DNA of 20,263 bases from JAUWBF01 sp043815125. Its GTDB lineage: Bacteria > Verrucomicrobiota > Verrucomicrobiia > Opitutales > Opitutaceae. Shown in pieces: positions 15,067-20,263 of this stretch; position 1 is the stretch's first letter; each line of letters opens with the position of its first letter. Position numbers and translations under genes: made by a program. Below the pieces are notes generated by a model. It worked only from the letters and a program-made list of their open reading frames with translations. It was not told the origin of the DNA and made no database searches. Location: assembly GCA_043815125.1 (NCBI GenBank), contig JBDRJH010000471.1, positions 1-20,263 on the forward strand, in the 5' to 3' direction.

Positions 15067-15080
15067 CTTTAATGATAAAG
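15067..15080. promoter_or_regulatory. Candidate LacI-type operator between lacI-family gene and fusion gene
   Basis: The second identical copy of CTTTAATGATAAAG, 50 bases upstream of the fusion gene's ATG and 45 bases upstream of the regulator's ATG. The minus strand has TATCAT within it and TTCCCC 18 bases upstream, the same geometry as at 11183-11196. Position in the divergent spacer would allow control of the fusion gene and autoregulation of the lacI-family gene. Confidence 0.55.
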
Positions 15081-15124
15081 TTTGATTGGCGGCGCGGGGA
15101 ATCCGCGCTGGAGTCGGGCCGCCC

Positions 15125-16171
15125 ATGAAAGAGCCGCGGAGCGAATCGAAAATGATTACGATGAAAGACGTGGCCCGGATGGCCGGGTGCAGCGTCATGT
15201 CCGTGTCGCTCGCCTTGCGCGGGAGTTCGGAGGTGAGCGCCGAGTTGAGGGAGAAAATACGTGCTTTGGCGAAGACTGCCGGCTACAGGCCGAATCCCTT
15301 GGTGGCGGCGTTGGTCGCTTCCCGTCGCAAGCGAACCCGGGAGGTAATCGCGGTTCTGACAAAATTCGACGAGCCCATCCGATCATGGAAGGAACCGCAC
15401 GAGTTCTACTCCGACTTGCACGCGGGGTTGGTGGAGCGCGCGGATGAACTTGGGTTTTTGGTCGAGGAGTTTCCGGTGCATGGCGGGCATCCACCCACTG
15501 GAGGCCAGTTGACGAGAATCCTGCGCGCAAGGGGCATTCGCGGTGTCGTGCTCTTCCCTGGCGGAGGCTTGGAGCGAGATTATCCGGACTGCGACTGGCG
15601 GCATTTCACGGTGGTTGCGGCTGGATTCCACGCGCGGGCGACCCTGCCGGTGCATCGCACCTCGACGGATTACATGGAGGGCATGAACGCCTGTCTGACC
15701 GAGTTGCAGAAGCGAGATTACCGGCGAATCGGATTCGCGTTTTCTCATGCGCTCGACGCAAACGTCGGTTACACCATTTCGGGCCGCTACCTCGCATGGA
15801 GGGAGCAACAGCCGCGCGAGATGAGGGTCCCGTTGGTGTCCGGTTGGGAGGTGCTGCCTTCGCGCGACAATTTTGTGCGCTGGTTCCGCCGCTATCGACC
15901 GGAGTGCGTGATGACCACGGATTCCGCCGTCATGGGCTGGCTGCGGGAGATCGGAGTCCGGGTGCCGGGGGAAGCGGGGGTCGTCGCCGTGCCGGTGCGC
16001 CACTTGACCGGCCACGCGGGTATGGATGCGCGCACGCACGAGGTGGGACGCGGAACCATCAACCTGCTGGCTCGCGAACTCTATCTCAATCACGCGGGAT
16101 TGCCAACAACGCCGGAAGTGTCGCTGATCGCGGGCACATGGAGGGACGGGGCCACGGTGAGGTGGAGGTAG
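15125..16171 (+). CDS. LacI-family transcriptional regulator
   Basis: This 348-residue protein has an N-terminal LacI helix-turn-helix, TMKDVARMAGCSVMSVSLAL, with the hinge helix region AGYRPNPLVAALVASRRKR. It is followed by a periplasmic-binding-protein-like effector domain (from about VIAVLTKFDEP) with the usual TDSAVMGWLREIGVRVPGEAGVVAV segment near the end. Such proteins bind sugars or sugar derivatives and release or occupy operators. The ATG at 15125 is used; ATGs at 15152 and 15161 are possible, the latter starting right at the helix-turn-helix. It is divergent from the fusion gene and separated from it by a spacer carrying the 14-base operator candidate, so it is the likely regulator of the 5729-15017 genes. 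The effector is unknown. Confidence 0.92.
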   Translation: MKEPRSESKMITMKDVARMAGCSVMSVSLALRGSSEVSAELREKIRALAKTAGYRPNPLVAALVASRRKRTREVIAVLTKFDEPIRSWKEPHEFYSDLHAGLVERADELGFLVEEFPVHGGHPPTGGQLTRILRARGIRGVVLFPGGGLERDYPDCDWRHFTVVAAGFHARATLPVHRTSTDYMEGMNACLTELQKRDYRRIGFAFSHALDANVGYTISGRYLAWREQQPREMRVPLVSGWEVLPSRDNFVRWFRRYRPECVMTTDSAVMGWLREIGVRVPGEAGVVAVPVRHLTGHAGMDARTHEVGRGTINLLARELYLNHAGLPTTPEVSLIAGTWRDGATVRWR

Positions 16172-16218
16172 GCGCTGTCACGGACAGCAACATGCAGCTC
16201 TGGTATGTGCTGAAGTAA

Positions 16219-16277
16219 CCGGCGTGCCCGTTCGCTCCGCCGGCAACATCACCCTAGGAATCAACCCTACGGTGATG
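16219..16277. terminator. Bidirectional terminator region between convergent genes
   Basis: Two inverted repeats lie between the convergent LacI and GH20 genes. CCGGCG (16219-16224) pairs with CGCCGG (16238-16243). A stronger 12-base stem with one mismatch is CATCACCCTAGG (16247-16258) with CCTACGGTGATG (16266-16277) around a 7-base loop. The second stem overlaps the GH20 stop codon (16267-16269). Only a short T-run (TCTTT) follows on the plus strand and none on the minus strand, so the strength of termination is uncertain. Confidence 0.5.
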
Positions 16278-17769
16278 TCTTTGCGGATAGTTTCAGGCGG
16301 CGGGTGAAGGACGTGAAGTCGCGGCGGGCGCGCGGGGTCCAGGCGACTTCGGCGAGGGCTTGGGCGCGGGGGAAGAGCAGCGAGTCGAGGTCGGCGACGG
16401 TCCACACGCACTCGGTCCAGAGGTTGCCTTGCAGGCCGAGGATGCGCGGGTGGTGCTCGGCGCGGAGCGGGGCGGCGATGGGGTCGAAACCGTAGCATTT
16501 TTCCAAGGAGATGGTTTTGCCGTGGGTCGCGCCGACGTGCTGGCCGGGGGCGTCGGTCATGCGGTAGTCGAGGTAGCAGTGCGTGAGCGGGCACATGATC
16601 ACGTCGTTGCCGGTCGCGGCGGCGTGGAGGCCGGCCTCGATGCCTTGCCACGAGGCGATCACGGTGCGGGCACCGGGTTTGACTTCGAGGAGTTCGTCCC
16701 AGCCGATGGGACGTTTGCCGTGCGCGGCGAGGAAGGTCTCGATCTCGCGCATGAAGCGCCCTTGCAGCTCGACCTCGTCGGCGAGGCCGTGCTCGCGGAT
16801 GGCGGCCTGGCAGACGGGGCACTCTTGCCAACGATCACGCGGGACTTCGTCGCCGCCGATGTGGACGAAGGGGCCGGGGAAGAGCGCGACGACTTCGCCG
16901 AGCACGTCGCGGGCGAAGTCGAGCGAGGCGGGGTTGCCGATGCAGAGCACGTCTTTCTCGATGCCCCAGGTGCGGCGCACTTCGTAGGGGCCGCCGGTGC
17001 AGCCGAGTTCGGGATAACAGGCGAGCACGGCCATGACGTGGCCGGGCAGGTCGATCTCGGGCACCACGGTGATGCCGAGGGCGGTGGCGTGGGCGACGAC
17101 GTCGCGGATCTCGTCCTGGGTGCAGAAGTAGGGACCGTAGGGCGTGCCGTCGCCGCGTTTGCGATCTTCGCGGAGAGGCGACTCGGCGCGGATCGAGCCG
17201 TGGCGGGTGAGCTCGGGGCGGCTTTTGATTTCGATGCGCCAGCCCTGGTCGTCGGTGAGGTGCCAGTGGAAGACGTTGAATTTGAGCCGGGCGATTTTAT
17301 CGAGAAACGTCTTCACCTCGGGCACGGTGAAAAAGTGCCGGGCGACGTCGAGCATCACGCCGCGCCACGCGAAGGCTGGGCGGTCGTCGATCTCAAGGCA
17401 GGGCAGTGTGAGCGCGGCGGTGTCGGAGGGGGATGGGGTCACGGCGTCGATGAGTTGGCGCAGGGTTTGCAGGCCGCGGAGGATGGCGATCGGGGTCGCA
17501 CCGCGCAGCGTGATGCCGGTCGGGGTGATGTGCATGCGGTGGGTTTCGTCGCCGACGAGGGTGGCGTCGAGGTCGAGGCTGATCGCGCCGGTGGCGGCGG
17601 GGTGGTGTGGTAACGCGGTGAGCCAAGTGCGCAGCGTGTCGCGTGGGGCGGTGAGCGCGGCGGGCGCGGTCACGGGGGTGTCGCGGCCGAGGGTGAAGGC
17701 GCCGGGGAGGAGTCGGCCGGAGGCGGGGGCGGGGATGAGCGGGAGGGCGTCGAAGTCGGTTGGGGTCAT
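16267..17769 (-). CDS. GH20 beta-N-acetylhexosaminidase
   Basis: This 500-residue protein matches glycoside hydrolase family 20. Residues about 10-130 form the small N-terminal domain common in the family, ending LEIDDRPAFAWRGVMLDVAR. The TIM-barrel then shows KFNVFHWHLTDDQGWRIEI, VVPEIDLPGH and the catalytic pair Asp307-Glu308 in FVHIGGDEVPRDRW, where Glu308 is the acid/base of the substrate-assisted mechanism. The end, LLFPRAQALAEVAWTP, is typical of the family. It releases terminal GlcNAc or GalNAc from glycans. No signal peptide is visible, so it may act in the cytoplasm on imported oligosaccharides, unlike its secreted neighbour. The ATG at 17769 lies 11 bases after the GH10 stop codon. 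It is the last gene of a four-gene run, ending at the shared inverted repeat. Confidence 0.93.
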   Translation of the reverse strand: MTPTDFDALPLIPAPASGRLLPGAFTLGRDTPVTAPAALTAPRDTLRTWLTALPHHPAATGAISLDLDATLVGDETHRMHITPTGITLRGATPIAILRGLQTLRQLIDAVTPSPSDTAALTLPCLEIDDRPAFAWRGVMLDVARHFFTVPEVKTFLDKIARLKFNVFHWHLTDDQGWRIEIKSRPELTRHGSIRAESPLREDRKRGDGTPYGPYFCTQDEIRDVVAHATALGITVVPEIDLPGHVMAVLACYPELGCTGGPYEVRRTWGIEKDVLCIGNPASLDFARDVLGEVVALFPGPFVHIGGDEVPRDRWQECPVCQAAIREHGLADEVELQGRFMREIETFLAAHGKRPIGWDELLEVKPGARTVIASWQGIEAGLHAAATGNDVIMCPLTHCYLDYRMTDAPGQHVGATHGKTISLEKCYGFDPIAAPLRAEHHPRILGLQGNLWTECVWTVADLDSLLFPRAQALAEVAWTPRARRDFTSFTRRLKLSAKTSP

Positions 17770-17780
17770 GTTGTGTGAGC

Positions 17781-19559
17781 TTACCAAATGATTTCGGTCG
17801 GGACGGAATCGCGGTCGAGGTTTGTGGTGACGGTGCGGGTTTTGTCGCCGCGCGTGAGAGTGAGGGTGTAGTCGCCGAGGAAGGCGCGCACGGTGGCTTC
17901 GCCGTCGTCGGCGGTGGTGAGCGTGGTGTGGGTGCGCCACTCGTTTTCCAAGAGGTCGAGGTAGGCGCGACCGGAGGGTTTGATGTCCCAATTTTTTCGC
18001 CAGAGGGCGGCGTTGGCTTTCCAGTGGCTGCCTTCCCAGAAGCCCCACATCTGAATCGTATCGACTGCGGGGTGGGCGAAGACGGCGGTGTAGAAATCGC
18101 GCAGGTAGCGGGCCTGCAATTCCTCGTCGTCGGTATCGATGTCGAACTCGGTGACTTGAAGGACGAAGCCATGGGCGGCGAGGCGGTCGAGCTCGGCCCA
18201 GATTTTTTCGGGCGGGGTGAGGCTCCAGCCGCGGTAGTGGGCCTGGATACCGAGGCCGTCGATGGGTGCACCGCGCGCGCGCCAGTCGAGGGCTTGGCGT
18301 TCGAGGATGCGGAGCTTGTCCACGGAGTTGAAGTTGAGGGCTTCGTTGAGAAAGAGGCGCGCGTCGGGATCGAGGCGGCGGGCCAGTTGGAAGGCTTCGA
18401 TGACGTAGTCGTGGCCGAGGATGTCGAGGAGGTCGAAGTGGGTCTGGGGTTCGTTGACGACGTCCCAATCGGTGACGACGCCGCGGGTGGTGGAGAGGAT
18501 GTCGGTGAAGTGTTTTTCGATCTCGGCGCGGAGTTGGTCGGGTTGGTTTTCGAACTCGCGGAGGCGGGCGGGCACGGCGCGCCAGGAGGGCCAGAGGAGG
18601 ACGTGGCCGCGCACGGTAAGGTCGCGCTCGCGGAGCCATGCGACGGTGTCGATGGCCTGCGTGCGGCGACGTTCCCAGGTGGTCCACTTGTGTCCGTTTT
18701 CGAGCGTGCCTTGGTTGAAGTGGCGCGGGATGGATTCGGCGTAGCGGGCGTGGGCGGGCGTGGGGTTTTCGGGGAAGAGGCGCCAGTTGTTGACGGCGGT
18801 GCCGAAGCGGAAGGCGTGGGAGGTTTGGTCAACGTGAATGGAGACGTCGGGCACGGGTTGTCCGTCGGCGTCGCGCACGCGGACGACGAGGTTTTCCTTG
18901 CGGTGTTGGTCGATGCGTTTGGCGGCGAGGGCGCGCCAGGGTGCGTCGGGTTCGTGGCCGGCGTAGAGTTCGGGTTTGGTGCGCGGGAGGCTGGTGACGT
19001 CGGTGTCGGCGGGCAGGCGAACGAGGCGGATGCCGCCGATATCGACGGTTTGCACGGCGGTGCCGAGGCGGAAGTTGATCACGCCGCGTTCGGCCGGAAT
19101 GGCGGCGGCGGAGACGAAGGGCATGCGGATGAGCGTCCAGTCGCGGCCGACGGCCCAGGGGAAGGAGGCGAGGGTTTTGGAGTGGGGCGGGGCGTTGAGC
19201 TCGATGACGTTGGAGGCGACGGCGAGGCCGGCTTCCTCGCGGGTGAATTCGAGGCGGGCCCAGAATTCGAGGTAGAGCGGTTCGCCGCGCCTGATCTCGC
19301 CGGCGACGGGCACGGCGAGCTGGATGTGATTGGGGGCGGGCTGGCGCTCGTGCACGGTCAAGCGCCAGGCGTGTTCGAAGGGTTGTCCGGAGACGGCGAG
19401 CAGTTGCAGCGAGCCGTGGGTGCGTCGGGGGCCGCCGAGGGAGGCGTGGCGGTGGTCGGGTTCGGTGAGCAGAGACTCGCCGGAGGGGATTTCCGAGCCG
19501 GCGAGGGTGACGGGGAGAAGCGCGCAGCAGAGCAGCGCGCCGAGGAGACGAAGGGGCAT
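17781..19559 (-). CDS. Secreted GH10 xylanase-like glycoside hydrolase
   Basis: This 592-residue protein has a signal peptide (MPLRLLGALLCCALLPVTLA) and an N-terminal beta-sandwich, carbohydrate-binding-like region (about 30-185, including LYLEFWARLEFTREEAG). The GH10 TIM-barrel spans about 215-540. Family signatures are GTLENGHKWTTWE (substrate-binding Glu287, Asn288, Lys291), VRGHVLLWP (His319), WDVVNEPQTH with acid/base Glu370, and QVTEFDID with nucleophile Glu471, then MWGFWEGSHW. GH10 enzymes mostly cleave beta-1,4-xylan. A short C-terminal beta domain follows the barrel. The ATG at 19559 is chosen for the signal peptide. It sits 22 bases after the small secreted protein and 11 bases before GH20, so all are likely co-transcribed. 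Xylan is the default substrate expectation, not proven. Confidence 0.93.
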   Translation of the reverse strand: MPLRLLGALLCCALLPVTLAGSEIPSGESLLTEPDHRHASLGGPRRTHGSLQLLAVSGQPFEHAWRLTVHERQPAPNHIQLAVPVAGEIRRGEPLYLEFWARLEFTREEAGLAVASNVIELNAPPHSKTLASFPWAVGRDWTLIRMPFVSAAAIPAERGVINFRLGTAVQTVDIGGIRLVRLPADTDVTSLPRTKPELYAGHEPDAPWRALAAKRIDQHRKENLVVRVRDADGQPVPDVSIHVDQTSHAFRFGTAVNNWRLFPENPTPAHARYAESIPRHFNQGTLENGHKWTTWERRRTQAIDTVAWLRERDLTVRGHVLLWPSWRAVPARLREFENQPDQLRAEIEKHFTDILSTTRGVVTDWDVVNEPQTHFDLLDILGHDYVIEAFQLARRLDPDARLFLNEALNFNSVDKLRILERQALDWRARGAPIDGLGIQAHYRGWSLTPPEKIWAELDRLAAHGFVLQVTEFDIDTDDEELQARYLRDFYTAVFAHPAVDTIQMWGFWEGSHWKANAALWRKNWDIKPSGRAYLDLLENEWRTHTTLTTADDGEATVRAFLGDYTLTLTRGDKTRTVTTNLDRDSVPTEIIW

Positions 19560-19581
19560 GAGGAGGCGGCTGTCGGCCGGT

Positions 19582-20085
19582 TTATCTGCGCGTTGGCGAC
19601 CAGCGGCCGTCGGTGGTGATGACGAGGCCGTCAACGCCGCTGTCGTCCACGTATTTGGGGTCGGTCATGAAATACACCTCGGGCCCGAGTTCGTCGCGGG
19701 TGAAGGAGCCGACCTTGTGCCAGTCGAAGCGGTTGGCGTTGCGGGTCCAGTTCCAGGGGAATTCGGTGAGTTTGGCGTCGGGTTCGAGGCGGGTCTTCAT
19801 CTGGAGGGCGAGCGAGCGATAGCGGATCCAGATGTGGAGCAAGTCGCCTTCGGCGGGCAGCGGGGCCTGGGCGACGGTGAGCCAATCGCGGTCGGCCACG
19901 GCGTAGTTGCCGGTGATGGCGGCGGGGTCGGCGCGGCTGGCCACGCGCACCTTGGCGCCTTCGGCGACGGCGGCGCCGAAGCGGGCGACGGTGTTTTTCT
20001 CGGGCACGCGGGGCGGCTCGATCGCCGCGTGGGCGAAGCCGAGGGAGAGGCAGAGGGCGAAGGTCAGGAGGAGGGGACGTTTCAT
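19582..20085 (-). CDS. Small secreted protein, possibly carbohydrate-binding beta-sandwich
   Basis: This 167-residue protein starts with a signal peptide (MKRPLLLTFALCLSLGFAHA, cleavage about residue 20). The mature part looks like one beta-sandwich domain: LLHIWIRYRSLALQMKT, then FPWNWTRNANRFDWHKVGSF, and near the end DDSGVDGLVITTD. The last resembles the 'g..iD.ivlT.d' end strand of jelly-roll, carbohydrate-binding-like domains appended to many secreted glycosidases. That fold is my inference from pattern; I do not recognise a named family. Several aromatic residues (three Trp, one Tyr-rich patch) could form a sugar-binding face. It lies between a PEP-CTERM gene and the GH10 gene with gaps of about 21 bases on each side, consistent with a shared transcript and a helper role in glycan degradation. 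Confidence 0.75.
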   Translation of the reverse strand: MKRPLLLTFALCLSLGFAHAAIEPPRVPEKNTVARFGAAVAEGAKVRVASRADPAAITGNYAVADRDWLTVAQAPLPAEGDLLHIWIRYRSLALQMKTRLEPDAKLTEFPWNWTRNANRFDWHKVGSFTRDELGPEVYFMTDPKYVDDSGVDGLVITTDGRWSPTRR

Positions 20086-20106
20086 GGGGATCGGCGAGCT
20101 GGCGGT

Positions 20107-20263
20107 TCAGGCGGCGCTCAGGAGACGGCGGCGTCGGAGGGAGACGACGAAGAGGGATGCGGAGCCGATGAGGAATGCGGCGGAGGAGGGTTCGGGGATG
20201 GCGGCGGAGGCGAAGAGGCGATTGGTTTCGGTGTCGAACTGGGCGGCGCCGAAGCCGGTGAAG
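20107..20263 (-). CDS. PEP-CTERM protein, C-terminal part (cut by window edge)
   Basis: Reading the minus strand from the window edge gives FTGFGAAQFDTETNRLFASA, then a PEP-CTERM tail, IPEPSSAAFLIGSASLFVVS, and a basic end RRRRLLSAA before the stop codon. Only about 52 residues are visible, so the ectodomain type is unknown. The tail is nearly the same in sequence as that of the protein at 10345-11121, including at DNA level around the IPEPSSAA codons. By family knowledge this anchors or sorts the protein through an exosortase. It is the first visible gene of the minus-strand run leading to GH10 and GH20, ending 21 bases before the small secreted protein's start. Confidence 0.85.
   Translation of the reverse strand, partial: FTGFGAAQFDTETNRLFASAAIPEPSSAAFLIGSASLFVVSLRRRRLLSAA

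Noticed and set aside
17760..19619. 619-codon plus-strand open frame opposite GH10
   Set aside because: Gly/Val/Glu/Ala-rich shadow opposite an unmistakable GH10 enzyme.

Overview
The window looks like a chromosomal stretch from a GC-rich, polysaccharide-degrading member of the Verrucomicrobiota, probably Opitutaceae-like. This rests on the combination of PEP-CTERM surface proteins, an H-x9-DG prepilin-like protein, LacI and AraC regulators beside glycoside hydrolases, secreted enzymes with appended beta-sandwich modules, and almost no Shine-Dalgarno sequences. No 16S or other marker gene is present, so the taxonomic call is inference.

Layout. (1) 1-1621: the 5' part of an FAD-dependent oxidoreductase (minus) lies divergent from an AraC-family regulator (plus). 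(2) 1674-3805: two translationally coupled secreted proteins of unknown function. (3) 4004-5541: an overlapping pair, a NodB-type polysaccharide deacetylase and an EamA/DMT permease. (4) 5562-5663: a roughly 100-base remnant of the 3' end of a GH20 hexosaminidase gene. (5) 5729-15017, all minus strand: the centrepiece. In transcription order it holds a giant fusion protein (two PEP-CTERM-protein-type ectodomains joined to a clan GH-A hydrolase), a stand-alone PEP-CTERM protein homologous to those ectodomains, a polysaccharide pyruvyl transferase, a stand-alone paralogue of the clan GH-A hydrolase, and a prepilin-like protein. A LacI-family regulator (15125-16171, plus) is divergent from it. 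(6) 16267-20263, all minus strand: the end of another PEP-CTERM protein, a small secreted protein, a GH10 xylanase-like enzyme and a GH20 beta-N-acetylhexosaminidase, closely packed as an operon and ending at an inverted repeat shared with the convergent lacI gene.

How the genes may work together. An identical 14-base, partly palindromic sequence (CTTTAATGATAAAG) lies in the lacI/fusion intergenic region and again upstream of the stand-alone PEP-CTERM gene. The simplest reading is a local regulon: the divergent LacI protein controls two transcription units that make surface-sorted proteins, a pyruvyl transferase that could decorate an exopolysaccharide, and two related glycosidases. The neighbouring GH10/GH20 operon is also headed by a PEP-CTERM protein. 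Links to exopolysaccharide and exosortase sorting come from family knowledge; no exosortase gene is in this window.

The most unusual element is the fusion gene. PEP-CTERM-type ectodomains lacking their sorting tail were duplicated in tandem (603-base period, with a 104-base perfectly identical block) and joined in frame to a hydrolase at the point where its paralogue's signal peptide ends. No rRNA, tRNA, CRISPR array or insertion sequence was recognised, and no gap without a gene exceeds 300 bases.
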